Source of the DNA: Guillardia theta CCMP2712
Lineage: Eukaryota > Cryptophyceae > Pyrenomonadales > Geminigeraceae
Assembly: GCF_000315625.1 (NCBI RefSeq)
Contig: NW_005434628.1
Span: 305,109 to 369,108 of the forward strand
Direction: 5' to 3'
Length of the DNA stretch: 64,000 nt
Shown: positions 24,405 to 34,642 of the stretch, in pieces
How the letters are laid out: each line of letters begins with the position of its first letter
How positions within the stretch are numbered: the first letter of the stretch is position 1
The notes under the pieces: generated by a model
Told to the model about the DNA's origin: nothing
The model's database searches: none
Seen by the model: only the letters and a program-made list of their open reading frames with translations
Program-made: the position numbers and the translations under genes

Positions 24405-25158
24405 GCTCAGACCTCTCTGGCAGATATCCTCATGCCTGACCCATTCAGAGATGGCGTCATCGCAAACATCATCACGGTCCCGCAGATCCTCGCAGATATG
24501 TCTTGCTCAGGCTCGTAAGGTCGAGGGTGTCTACGTGGACCCGAGGCTGCGCCAGCCAGGCAACCTCGTCGTGACCGCCGCCAACCATGGCGTTACCTGG
24601 ACATGCTGGATAGCTGGATGTGCTTTGCGGACAGGACAGGCTGGCAGTACTTGCCACGGTGCTGGCGTTCGATCTGAAGCTGTACAGACACATCACCCAC
24701 GCCCATCCGAACAAGACGTCGTGCCCTGTCTTCGACAGCAAGGTGGAGCTGTCAAGACCGAGTAATTTCCAGTCTTCAGTCTTCAACATTGTATCTTGTC
24801 TGAAGATCAAGGCAGTAGCCAACCTTCTCCATCACGGGTACTCGGTGTTATTCCTCGACGTGGACGTGCGATGGAAGCAAGACATCTGGAAGATCGTCAG
24901 GTCGTCGCCGTGCGACTACACGTTTCAGATCAACCGGCATGAATACCAAGGCGTCCCCTTCACGTACAGCGGGAGCGATGAAGGGAACACGGGGGTGTAC
25001 TAAGAGAGTGACAGACGAGGCGCGGGAGGCGCTTGGTGTGCTTCTTGTGCATGCCAACTATCTGGTGGGGAAGAGGTCGAAGGTTGAGAACCTGCAGAGC
25101 GGATTGGGTACTGGGACTGTCCGCCTGCACAGAAGCAGCATGAATGACGTAGATGTTT
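24405..25158 (+). pseudogene. Broken copy of the glycosyltransferase at 26080-27165
   Basis: This stretch is an inverted, closely similar copy of the intact minus-strand gene. It lacks the start codon and the membrane-anchor coding part. Relative to the intact copy it has small insertions of 7 nt (near 24470), 2 nt (near 24591) and 5 nt (near 24653), each breaking the frame. Near 25002 about 256 bp are missing: the sequence jumps from the codons for NTGVYY directly to the part coding RVTDEAREALGV. A few substitutions (for example KRPKVENLQ to KRSKVENLQ) and a short rearrangement after LQ follow. Similarity fades after 25158. The acceptor-binding middle of the enzyme is therefore gone and no full product can be made, though transcripts antisense to the intact gene are conceivable. 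Confidence 0.9.
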
Positions 25159-26079
25159 TTACAGCAATTCGAAACAAATTCGCATCATGTTTATGTGAGA
25201 GAGCGTTCGTTTCATTCGGTCTTCAAAATGAAGAGATGAGCGAGGGTAACTGAACTTGAAATTCACGGGTGTGATTGATTTTTCTCCGGGTTGCGATGAT
25301 TGCTTCAACTCTTTTGTTGTAGTGATTCATTCCATTGCAAGTCAGAACGCCTTTGAGGCGATGATACCTGTCAAGATTTCTGCATCGTCAGGGTCAACGA
25401 CACCGGGTAATTAGATTAGCATCAAGTTGCTCTGACTTCACCTAAGGATTGAAAAAACAAAGTTGATTAGCGATTCACTATCATCTATTGAATCGCTATG
25501 TTGATGTTTCAGGTCGTGCTAAGCTCGTTTCCTCCTCCTCCTTTCATTCTTATTTGTCGTGTTTGTGGTCATTGTCTTCACCAGCTTCTGCTCCGTCGTC
25601 TTCACAGTCATCATCACCATCATATGTCTTATTAACGTCGTTCGACGTCGTCCTCATTGTCATTTTCAGAGGTAATGCTTCAGTTCAACTTCGGTTTCAT
25701 CCCCCGCGATGTCGTAATTGTCATCATCAAGTCGTCCTGGTGTTCAACTGCCTCGGCTTCATCATGGCATTCCTGTCTGTCTCACCCAAACCTTCCTCAC
25801 TACTTCTTTGAAAACTATTTGTTTATCGATTCCATCCTCCATTTCTTCCCCCCCCGCCCTCCCCCCCCCCCACCCCACTCCGGGTTGTATCAGCCATAGT
25901 TTCTGTCTTCGTCAATCTGACTTCGCATGCCAATGGAGTTTCTCAAAATTTCGCAGGCTTCAACAACTCCCATATGAGGCAAAGCAAATCAAGCAGCTTC
26001 ATCTCTGCGTGAGATTGCAATGACCGTGTTGAAATCTCAATGTGCATACAGCACAATCAAGACCCGCAAAACATCTACG
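25159..26079. other. Spacer of the first inverted duplication
   Basis: About 920 bp between the broken and intact glycosyltransferase copies. AT-rich, with pyrimidine-rich stretches (25530-25660) and a C-run near 25850-25875. No exon or repeat of known type recognised. Confidence 0.4.
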
Positions 26080-27165
26080 TCATTCATGCTGCTTCTGTGC
26101 AGGCGGACAGTCCCAGTACCCGATCCTCTGCAGGTTCTCAACCTTCGGCCTCTTCCCCACCAGATAGTTGGCATGCACAAGAAGCACACCAAGCGCCTCC
26201 CGCGCCTCGTCTGTCACTCTCAGCGCCCAGCCCGAGGCTATCTGGTAGGGGTCAAACGGGCAGAAGCTGAGCTTGTCTGCCGGCAGCTTCGTCTGCCACG
26301 CTGGATGCGCTGACGACCCGTTCACTGCCTCGTGGAAGAAAACCGCCCGCTGACTCAAGAACCGTGATCGCAGCTCGTTCCAAAACAACGTCTGATCGTC
26401 AAGCTCCAGCGGCGACAGACAAGACCCGTTGGCTACTTGCTGGAACAGGTCTCTCACCGCCCTCGTCGGCTTCGCGTAGTACACCCCCGTGTTCCCTTCA
26501 TCGCTCCCGCTGTACGTGAAGGGGACGCCTTGGTATTCATGCCGGTTGATCTGAAACGTGTAGTCGCACGGCGACGACCTGACGATCTTCCAGATGTCTT
26601 GCTTCCATCGCACGTCCACGTCGAGGAATAACACCGAGTACCCGTGATGGAGAAGGTTGGCTACTGCCTTGATCTTCAGACAAGATACAATGTTGAAGAC
26701 TGAAGACTGGAAATTACTCGGTCTTGACAGCTCCACCTTGCTGTCGAAGACAGGGCACGACGTCTTGTTCGGATGGGCGTGGGTGATGTGTCTGTACAGC
26801 TTCAGATCGAACGCCAGCACCAAGTACTGCCAGCCTGTCCTGTCCGCAAAGCACATCCAGCTATCCAGCATGTCCAGGTAACCATGGTTGGCGGCGGTCA
26901 CGACGAGGTTGCCTGGCTGGCGCAGCCTCGGGTCCACATAGACACCCTCGACCTTACGAGCCTGAGCAAGACATATCTGCGAGGATCTGCGGGACATGTT
27001 TGCGATGACGCCATCTCTGAATGGGTCAGGCATGAGGATGTCTAACCAGGAGACCTGACCGATAGAAGAAAAGATGACGGCTACAAGTTGCATCAAGATG
27101 ATGAAGGCAACGATAGCCCATCGAAGTCTCCTTGTGGAAAACCTGGCAGGACATGGTATCGACAT
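26080..27165 (-). CDS. Nucleotide-diphospho-sugar transferase (PF03407/GT77-like), type II membrane protein, 361 aa
   Basis: Single-exon gene, ATG 27165, stop 26080-26082. Residues about 14-38 (RWAIVAFIILMQLVAVIFSS) form a signal anchor after a short basic tail, as in Golgi glycosyltransferases. The catalytic domain follows: NLVVTAANHGYLDMLDSW, FDLKLYRHI, then VLFLDVDVRW with the D-x-D metal-binding motif around residue 170, TFQINRHEYQGVPFTYSG, NTGVYYAKPT, and ELDDQTLFWNEL, all in the order of the family that includes plant arabinosyl- and xylosyltransferases. It probably transfers a sugar from a nucleotide donor to a glycoprotein or polysaccharide in the secretory pathway; donor and acceptor cannot be deduced. 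An inverted, defective copy lies at 24405-25158. Confidence 0.85.
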   Translation of the reverse strand: MSIPCPARFSTRRLRWAIVAFIILMQLVAVIFSSIGQVSWLDILMPDPFRDGVIANMSRRSSQICLAQARKVEGVYVDPRLRQPGNLVVTAANHGYLDMLDSWMCFADRTGWQYLVLAFDLKLYRHITHAHPNKTSCPVFDSKVELSRPSNFQSSVFNIVSCLKIKAVANLLHHGYSVLFLDVDVRWKQDIWKIVRSSPCDYTFQINRHEYQGVPFTYSGSDEGNTGVYYAKPTRAVRDLFQQVANGSCLSPLELDDQTLFWNELRSRFLSQRAVFFHEAVNGSSAHPAWQTKLPADKLSFCPFDPYQIASGWALRVTDEAREALGVLLVHANYLVGKRPKVENLQRIGYWDCPPAQKQHE

Positions 27166-27817
27166 GGTGGGCGTTGTCTAGTGGAGGCCGCTAACGCTGT
27201 CGCATCCTGCGCTCGTACCTGTCGAGCATCGCCCGACAAAAATTTACTCTTCAGAAATGAGTGAAATCAGCAAGCACGAGGACCGGTCGGGCCCGGCACC
27301 CGGAAACCGACAACCGGCGCCGACTGAAAGTCAAGACTGTTTGCTAGGTTTTCATGGAGGCCTACCACCAAGCCTACCACCCCCGTATCCCCAGGGGCTG
27401 ATTCTCGAAATCGCTTCTTTTCAGCCGAGATGCACTTCCTTACAACTATATTAACTACAACCCACCGTTGCGAAATTGTCCTACGGGGTCTTGGGTGGGG
27501 TGGGGTCCACGAAAAGTCAAATCAAACGAATAGGGCGGGTAGATCTTTTACTTCAAACCCCCGACACTTGACCCTAGTACCCCACCCTTCCATCAACCCA
27601 CCCCTCTGAGCCCAATGAAACACCGGCCACCTACACCACCTACGTCTTTACAACCGCCATTGGGAAACCCTACCCTATCTCCCCATAGCAAACCCATCCC
27701 AATATACCCCACCCACTGACCTCTCGGATGTCCCCATTCCGTCCTCCTGGAGGAGGTGGGGATTAATGAGCTCAGGGGTCCTTTCGACGTTCACCCATGG
27801 GGTAGTAGATCCAGCCC
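27166..27817. other. Intergenic spacer with GC-rich block and C-rich tract
   Basis: Contains a CCGG-rich block (about 27283-27320) and a long stretch in which ACCCC, CACCC and TACCCC words recur (27370-27720). The same composition appears on the opposite strand beyond the right palindrome arm (30930-31260). No gene seen. Confidence 0.4.
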
Positions 27818-28924
27818 TCCCCCCTCCCGACACCAAAACCCCCACGGCTGATCCAAGCCCTCCCACGCTCCCCCCTCCCACGCTCCTCCTGCCCGCTCCT
27901 TCTTGCCTCCTGCGACTTGTCCTTCCTCCTACACCTAGCTCTTCTCTCCTCCCACCCAAGCCCCATACCTCCCTCTCGTTCTTCCCTTTCGACTCTCCGC
28001 GCCCTGCTTGGTGCACATTCGTAGCTGCTGCCCCCCCACACCCTCGGCACAGCGTCGTCGCCCCGGCCTTTGATCTTGTCGGCTCCTTGCTTGGCGCCTT
28101 GCTACCCTCATCTTCCCATCCCCTCATCCCTCTACAGCCACGACTCGTCTTTCTCCCTCCCGCCTCTTTCCGGAATCTCGTTCCCCCCAGGCAACAACCC
28201 CAAGCTACTCCCCCCGTGCTGTCGACCAAGACGCCATGTGCCGCTGCCATCTCTCAGAGACTAGCCCAGAGCCCGTGCTGCCCTCCCATCCCATCAAGGG
28301 AGGGCTCACCACTCCTCACTGGCATCAGTGCATGGAGCTCAGAAACAAGAGTCGCTACTTCGGCCCCGTCCGCAGGACCCCCTCGAGTTGCCGGTATCAC
28401 GCCTGCAAGCGGGGCAAGGCGGTACACACGCGGCGACAGCAAGATGATACCAGCGGCCCAGACAGCCGTCGCTCCCCCGCGCAAGTCCAGGACACCGATG
28501 CGCTCCAGGACCTCTCCACCGAAGACGAGAGACTGGACCATGACAGCCCTCTGACGTTCTTCTACATGGAGGGAGACGAGGCGTTCTCGGACAGGCTGGA
28601 GGCGCCGTACTCGCTGGACCTGATCAAGGTAAGCGGCGCGTAGGAGGGCGTGCGAGCGAGGAGGCTGACGGCAGGGCTTGCACAGGACCTTGACAATGAG
28701 CACGCGCTCGACCGTTCCAAGTCGTTGGACTCGCCACTGTACCCGTTGTACTGGGTGGAAGCGGGGCTAGAGAGGCTGGCGAGGATCGAGAAGGAGTCAG
28801 CAGGGATGCAGAGCGAGGTCAGAATCATGCGTGGAGGGGGGAGAGGGGTGGCTGACGGGTTGTTTGTGTGCAGGAGATAGAGAAGGGCTGGGACGAGTGG
28901 ATTGAAGCTCTGAATATGGAGTAG
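27818..28924 (+). repeat. Left arm of a 1107-bp inverted repeat
   Basis: Pairs with 29786-30892. Every position x checked here matches 58710 minus x on the other strand, so the arms contain no insertion or deletion over 1.1 kb. A handful of substitutions are visible, mostly upstream of the coding exon. The arm starts at the CTCCCGACACC stretch and ends exactly at the stop codon of the gene it carries. Confidence 0.93.
28236..28924 (+). CDS. Twin gene A: hypothetical 191-aa protein
   Basis: CDS join(28236..28628, 28686..28817, 28874..28924), all phase-0 introns of about 57 and 56 nt, 191 codons plus TAG. The N-terminal exon is rich in Cys, His, Arg and Ser (MCRCHLSE; HWHQCME; CRYHACKRG), a pattern that could bind a metal, although no standard zinc-finger spacing is evident. 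The second half is acidic and helical (SLDLIK-DLDNEHALDRSKSLDS; WVEAGLERLARIEKE) and ends EIEKGWDEWIEALNME. No family recognised. It sits in the left palindrome arm, and its twin at 29786-30474 is almost identical, including intron sequences. The intron positions and unchanged coding sequence argue that it is a real gene. A longer start upstream is possible because the flanking region is open in other frames. Confidence 0.65.
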
Positions 28925-29785
28925 TGGATACATAACTTGTTATTTGTATCTCGAATATCTGGTCTCTGTTTGTAAATACACTTTTGAATAAGACATTCGC
29001 TGTACCACTTGGAAAGCTTTTTTTGTTTGAAAGCTTTTTCTACATTTTCCTTTCAATGTTGCGCCTTGAAAATAAAATGCGATTATCAGACCATTCGCTC
29101 GTTGTTCAAGCGTATTAACTTCATTTTAGCATGTTGGGTACAAGACTTGTGTACTGCCCATCCTCATTGTAGGCTCTTGCTGAACAGGAACACAATGTAT
29201 CAGGAATGGTGCACAAAGCAAATGTGAATTCAATGATGAAAGATATAGAAGACTCATCTTACTGGATCCACCATCACACCATTCTTTCGGCATCTGCCGC
29301 ATTCTTCCCTGGCGCTGCCATCTTTGATGCGCCTGGGAGCATCAAGTGCTGACATTCGTGTGGTGCAAACCGAAATTCAACTAATATAGTTTTAACATCA
29401 GCAATTCCGTACTGGATACTGTATGTAAGTAAATATTTAAAACGTCTTTGTATGATGTAACGTGTGATCCTGATCACAACGAAACATGAGCGGCCTTGAC
29501 TCTTGGTGGCGACCGTCTTGCACAATACTGAGGGCTTCACGAGCTCTCATAGCGAGTCCAGGATTTCTCTCTAACAGACAGGTTAAAGCCGCCAGATGAA
29601 TGATAGACCAACTTGGCGACTCTTCACAGGATGAACGATCAGATTCTTTCAGCTGAGCACTAATCAACAAGACCCATTCAATGAAGAAGAAGAAATGAAG
29701 AAGCATTGATGAGTCGTATTATTTACATAACACCAGAGGGCGTTTGAACTGAAAGTCTAACAAAGATCCAAGATAAACGCTTTGC
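28925..29785. other. Centre of the 1.1-kb palindrome
   Basis: 861 bp of AT-rich sequence separating the twin genes, which converge on it. It must hold both 3' ends; a possible polyadenylation-like AATAAA occurs near 29070. A small open frame on the minus strand is listed separately. Confidence 0.5.
29437..29706 (-). CDS. Small open reading frame, 89 aa, uncertain
   Basis: ATG 29706 to TAA 29437. The product starts hydrophobic (LLHFFFFIEWVLLISAQL) and continues as a possible helix pair (IIHLAALTCLLERNPGLAM, REALSIVQDG) ending His-rich. It could be an exon of a helical-repeat protein or chance. It is unique to the palindrome centre and has no counterpart in the arms. Confidence 0.25.
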   Translation of the reverse strand: MLLHFFFFIEWVLLISAQLKESDRSSCEESPSWSIIHLAALTCLLERNPGLAMRAREALSIVQDGRHQESRPLMFRCDQDHTLHHTKTF

Positions 29786-30474
29786 CTACTCCACATTCAG
29801 AGCTTCAATCCACTCGTCCCAGCCCTTCTCTATCTCCTGCACACAAACAACCCGTCAGCCACCCCTCTCCCCCCTCCACGCATGATTCTGACCTCGCTCT
29901 GCATCCCTGCTGACTCCTTCTCGATCCTCGCCAGCCTCTCTAGCCCCGCTTCCACCCAGTACAACGGGTACAGTGGCGAGTCCAACGACTTGGAACGGTC
30001 GAGCGCGTGCTCATTGTCAAGGTCCTGTGCAAGCCCTGCCGTCAGCCTCCTCGCTCGCACGCCCTCCTACGCGCCGCTTACCTTGATCAGGTCCAGCGAG
30101 TACGGCGCCTCCAGCCTGTCCGAGAACGCCTCGTCTCCCTCCATGTAGAAGAACGTCAGAGGGCTGTCATGGTCCAGTCTCTCGTCTTCGGTGGAGAGGT
30201 CCTGGAGCGCATCGGTGTCCTGGACTTGCGCGGGGGAGCGACGGCTGTCTGGGCCGCTGGTATCATCTTGCTGTCGCCGCGTGTGTACCGCCTTGCCCCG
30301 CTTGCAGGCATGATACCGGCAACTCGAGGGGGTCCTGCGGACGGGGCCGAAGTAGCGACTCTTGTTTCTGAGCTCCATGCACTGATGCCAGTGAGGAGTG
30401 GTGAGCCCTCCCTTGATGGGATGGGAGGGCAGCACGGGCTCTGGGCTAGTCTCTGAGAGATGGCAGCGGCACAT
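29786..30474 (-). CDS. Twin gene B: hypothetical 191-aa protein
   Basis: CDS complement(join(29786..29836, 29893..30024, 30082..30474)). Mirror image of the gene at 28236-28924 with the same exon sizes. The 131-residue first exon encodes the same peptide as its twin; the only coding change noticed is near the C-terminus (LNVE* instead of LNME*). Function is unknown, as for the twin. The two copies point towards each other, so read-through transcripts would form long hairpins. The near identity of introns as well as exons means either very recent duplication or ongoing gene conversion between the arms. Confidence 0.65.
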
Positions 30475-30892
30475 GGCGTCTTGGTCGACAGCACGGGGGG
30501 AGTAGCTTGGGGTTGTTGCCTGGGGGGAACGAGATTCCGGAAAGAGGCGGGAGGGAGAAAGACGAGTCGTGGCTGTAGAGGGATGAGGGGATGGGAAGAT
30601 GAGGGTAGCAAGGCACCAAGCAAGGAGCCGATAAGATCAAAGGCCGGGGCGACGACGCTGTGCCGAGGGTGTGGGGGGGCAGCAGCTACGAATGTGCACC
30701 AAGAAGGGCGCGGAGAGTCGAAAGGGAAGAACGAGAGGGTGGTATGGGGCTTGGGTGGGAAGAGAGAAGAGCTATGTGTAGGAGGAAGGACAAGTCGCAG
30801 GAGGCAAGAAGGAGCGGGCAGGAGGAGCGTGGGAGGGGGGAGCGTGGGAGGGCTTGGATCAGCCGTGGGGGTTTTGGTGTCGGGAGGGGGAA
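29786..30892 (-). repeat. Right arm of the 1107-bp inverted repeat
   Basis: Inverted partner of 27818-28924 with no length difference. Flanks outside 30892 and inside 29786 are unrelated to the other arm's flanks, which fixes the boundaries. Confidence 0.93.
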
Positions 30893-32133
30893 AGGGAAGG
30901 GAGGGGTTATTCTTGTGGTAGGGGTAGGTACCATAATTGGGTTCCATGTGTACAGAGTTTGCTTTGTTGTCCAGGGGGTACTTTCACAGGGTGGTTTGCA
31001 ATATTAAGGTAGGTAGGGGTCCTGTCCTAATCACCTGGACGCAGTAGCGAGAGGCATGGAAGGGTGGAGATGATCTTTGGACCTAGCACTTGGGGTGGGT
31101 ACCACCTTGCTATGCAGTTTTTCTATTTTCTGGGTGGGTGATTTGGGGTGAAAAGAGGGTAGGGTATGCTCTGCATCGTTTTGGTAAGCTTGTCATAAGG
31201 GGGAGGGGGTAGGCATAATGTGGGTAGGGGTACATGGTGGCCAGGGGGTCGTAAAGGCTGGCAGGAGACGAAAGAAGCTTTTTTCGGAAATCTGATTCCA
31301 CCCCTTCTTTTATCATCCATAGGAGGGGTGTCTGAATACCAAGAAGTGCCTCAGAAATGGGTAGACTGATCTCTAATATCTCAGCTATGACTTCTGTGCT
31401 GTCTTCTATTCAACTCTGAGGCAGCTTTCCAAAGGTTGTTCTGAGGCGATGTTGGTGGGGTGGAGATCAACATGCTCTTGTAAAATCCGACGGCTATCAT
31501 CTGTTCTCCGATGCCGCGCGGATTAGCAGGATCATGAAAGATAACTCATGCAACATAACAGACATGTTCAAAGTACATGAGATCTGCCCTTGCTAGACAA
31601 AGCTTACATAATGTATAAACCATGCACATTTCCAATATCATTTGTTCGCAGAGTAAACATATGTTTCCCGACATAAGTCGGGAAACATTTGTTTTACAAG
31701 TGATTTCCCCAGATCATTGACCATAAACAAGTAGTTCAGCTATATAACAAGTTCTTTCCACATCTCTAAAACCCTTCTCCTCTCCGCCACTGCATCAGTC
31801 TAAATCTCCGTACAACAAGAAATGTTGAGGATGCCCCTTCCATTCCGGCGGAGGCCTCTCCTGCAAGCACATAAGATCAGATCAGAAGAAACCGATCATG
31901 TCCTGCAAAATATAATCCTCAGCGCCCCACGGTGACATCCTTCTCCCTCCTCCTTGCCCATTTTCTTGCCAAACATCACAGAACAGGCACATGCATTCTT
32001 CCCCGTTCCATAAGTTCTGGAAAGGCTTTGCCAGAACAATGGTCCTCAGCATGCCTCGGGCACATAACCAACCTTAGGAATGCTGTAATCTTCGCTCGCT
32101 GGGAGGAGCTGTGCCATCGTGGCTTTGGCTTTC
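30893..32133. other. Intergenic spacer, no gene seen
   Basis: G-rich on this strand at 30930-31260 (GGGTAGG, GGGGTA words), then AT-rich. A short exact inverted motif (CCCGAC...GTCGGGAAACA) occurs near 31665-31690. No protein similarity recognised on either strand. Confidence 0.4.
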
Positions 32134-33903
32134 TTAGAGAGTTTCTTTGGCCTGATTAGCATTGTCGGTCAACGTTGCGAGTTTGAGAACACAACATCCT
32201 ACGCGTTCGGATCGAATAGAGAGCAGGTGACAAATACCTGAGGAGTCCTGTGCCCATCGTCAGGAGCAGAGAAGACTTACATGCAGCAAGACGAGAGCAC
32301 TTAGAGAGGTAGTATGAGGTGTCGATGTTGAACCAGCGAGAGATTTGCCCTTCATGATACTCTTCGTCCACTTCCCCCGCCGGATGGCGAACTCTCTGTT
32401 GAAACTGTCAGGCTTGCCTTATCAGCGTCTGGGTCTACTGGAAAGAATTGGATGAATGATTTGAAAGGAACTTTGAACTTTCCGATCAACCTGTTCGTCT
32501 CAACCTGTATTGCATTCGCGTAAAGACAACGAAATTGCGTGAGGGTGTCTTATACCGAGTTGTCCTGATCCAGTATGTTTTGCGGAGTGTCTTTCAATAA
32601 CAAAAACTCAAACACCTGTACAATTGTGAGAAGTGATGTAGAAGATCCACAATTCATGATATTACATGATCCAACATCAGTTCACTTTCAGATTGCATGA
32701 AGTAGAATTTGAACGTCTCTTGCCATGACGGGTGTTTCTTATTGTTGCAAACACAAGTGGAGAAGGCCTGCTCGGGCTCCTCAGCATCATAGATGACAAC
32801 AAACAGAGAATCTGCCTGGAAAGTTGGTTCGGATCCACGAAGAAGGTTCACCTGCACATAAGAACTAACATATCTGCCGCTGTTTTCTGAGCTCTCTTGT
32901 GTGTGACCTACCATCCCAATCAGATCAGCTCTTGGATACATCCCATCTTTCAGCTCAGCAGAAAGACTGAGAGGATGAGCAAGACAAACGTACTTTGTAA
33001 TGGAAAATGTCTCCCTCCGTGAATGGTGACACTCAGGATAGCTTGTTTCTGATTTTCTGGCCTCATCGATAGCCCTGCAAGGCATGTCATGATCTAAAAT
33101 CTTGGGGCTCATCCACACCTGACAAGTCTATATTCTCTTTGCTGAACCTTCTGAAATCCTTCGGGGTTACATGTATTTGTCTGGCTACATCTTGAGCTCG
33201 TCTTGATGCCTGCACTCAAAATATCATTACGATGTCATCTTCATTCAATTGAGAGAAGTTGGATCTTACTCTCATCGCACGTTTTGCTTCCTTCTGAGCC
33301 TCGGTAGCTAAGTTGCCAGCTCTGATCGAGTCCTGATGCCAAGCTAATCAACGATCTAAAACTTCGAAGCTTGATCTCTACCGTGTTGTGCTCACATGAG
33401 ATGAAGGTCTCAACAACCTACATTATCTTAAGTCTGCCTTTCTTTCCAAGAGAATTTCTAACTTCTTCGGTCTTTTCTTGCTCCTTGAAAGAATCCGCCA
33501 CCGCTGTCACCACGTCGTTTGAGAAGTCCTTGTATGGATGTTCAGAACGGACAACAAGTTTTAAGCTGCGTATACTCGTGCCGTGTTGGCCAGATTGTCA
33601 AAACCCGACTTCACCAAGCTGGTTGTTTCTGCCAAGAATTTGTTCTGCAAAAGTTTTGACTACGAAACGTCATCAGGATACGCTTTCCATCAGTAGGGAT
33701 ATTTGGACCAGCTTGTCCTTTTTTGTAGCAAGCAGCTTTGCTCTCTCAAGTCTTGCATCCATCAACTTGGTCGAGCAGTTAGCAACAGCAGCAGCCATGC
33801 TCGTCCCTCACCTGGTCTATACTTTCTCTCCTCGCATTGTTGTGTCGGTCCATACCAAACGCTTGGAATGAATTGCGATCTGCGCATCTTCGTCAACCTC
33901 CAT
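32134..33903 (-). CDS. Coiled-coil / C2-domain protein, multi-exon
   Basis: Probable Ca2+- or phospholipid-associated protein. The likely start is ATG 33903 (MEVDEDAQIAIHSKRL), possibly preceded by another exon from ATG 34040. Coiled-coil exons follow (DARLERAKLLATKKDKLVQI near 33730; SIRAGNLATEAQKEAKRAMR near 33300). The C2 domain starts after the segment QIHVTPKDFRRFSKENIDLS (33170): DGMYPRADLIGM spliced to VNLLRGSEPTFQADS, LFVVIYDAEEPEQAF, NNKKHPSWQETFKFYF, ESELMLDHVI, VFEFLLLKDTPQNILDQDN, and NRLIGKFKVPFKSFIQFFP (32480). A 43-nt intron then leads to EYHEGQISRWFNIDTS (32340). The N-x-W-x-E-x-F and iGk-x-x-v-P signatures are C2-like, but several Asp ligands are not evident, so calcium binding is uncertain. 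The 3' end at 32134 is tentative. Confidence 0.6.
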
Positions 33904-34422
33904 GGACCCTCCCGCCCACTCTCACTCCATCTTGCGTCACTCCCCCTGTCCTGAATGGACGCAACCGCCAGGACTGGAGCGAATGGGCTGTCACTGATGG
34001 TCCCTCCTCCTCGAAATGTTCCCGAGAATTTTCCCTCCATCGTGAAGGGGTCTGATGAAGAGACGAGTTACGTATATGTTCTTGGAAATTTCTAGCTCAT
34101 AGAGCTTCTTCCATGATCATTGATTGCCAGGATGTTTAAGCGGAGAAAAGAATCTAGAAATCCCAAGATGTCAGCACTGATGTGCAATTCTGCCTGCACC
34201 TGTCTGCTAGTTGCTAGCTCAAACAACCTCATTCTTCTGCGAGACGACTGGGCCAGAAGACATGTTTCATCACAATCGTGCACAAAGAGACAGGAAGACT
34301 GAGAAGCAGGAAGCAACAAACACATCTCAGCAACCAGCACAATTCAGACACTCTGAGTGAGGTCGACTGCAGGACAAACAACTTTGGAAACTGAAGAAAG
34401 AACACGAAGAGACAGGACAGAG

Positions 34423-34611
34423 ATGATGCATACATCTCGATGCCTCTTATCAACAACTGTTCTTCTCCTCTCCTTCGCACTTGCCTGCCTTTTCGCTCTC
34501 CTGCTGTCCACAACAAGTCCAGGCCAGAGGAGGGCCAGCCTGTTGATAGACGAGTCCGCCTCATCCACAAAGATAGGAAAGACAATTAGGCAGAAAGGGA
34601 AATTATACTGA
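34423..34611 (+). CDS. Possible small membrane or secreted protein, 62 aa
   Basis: ATG 34423 to stop about 34611 on the plus strand. It begins MMHTSRCLLSTTVLLLSFAL and continues hydrophobic to about residue 28, which looks like a signal peptide or single membrane anchor, followed by a basic, Ser-rich tail. It lies between the divergent-facing ends of two minus-strand genes. No homology recognised, and it may be chance. Confidence 0.25.
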   Translation: MMHTSRCLLSTTVLLLSFALACLFALLLSTTSPGQRRASLLIDESASSTKIGKTIRQKGKLY

Positions 34612-34642
34612 CATATAGAGAGATAAACTTTTATTTAGAGTT

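Noticed and set aside
27766..28554. 262-codon Pro/Ser-rich frame overlapping exon 1 of twin gene A (and its mirror 30156-30947)
   Set aside because: Open in both arms, but differs by several residues between them while the 131-residue frame stays unchanged; low complexity and no start context. Dual coding was considered but is not supported.
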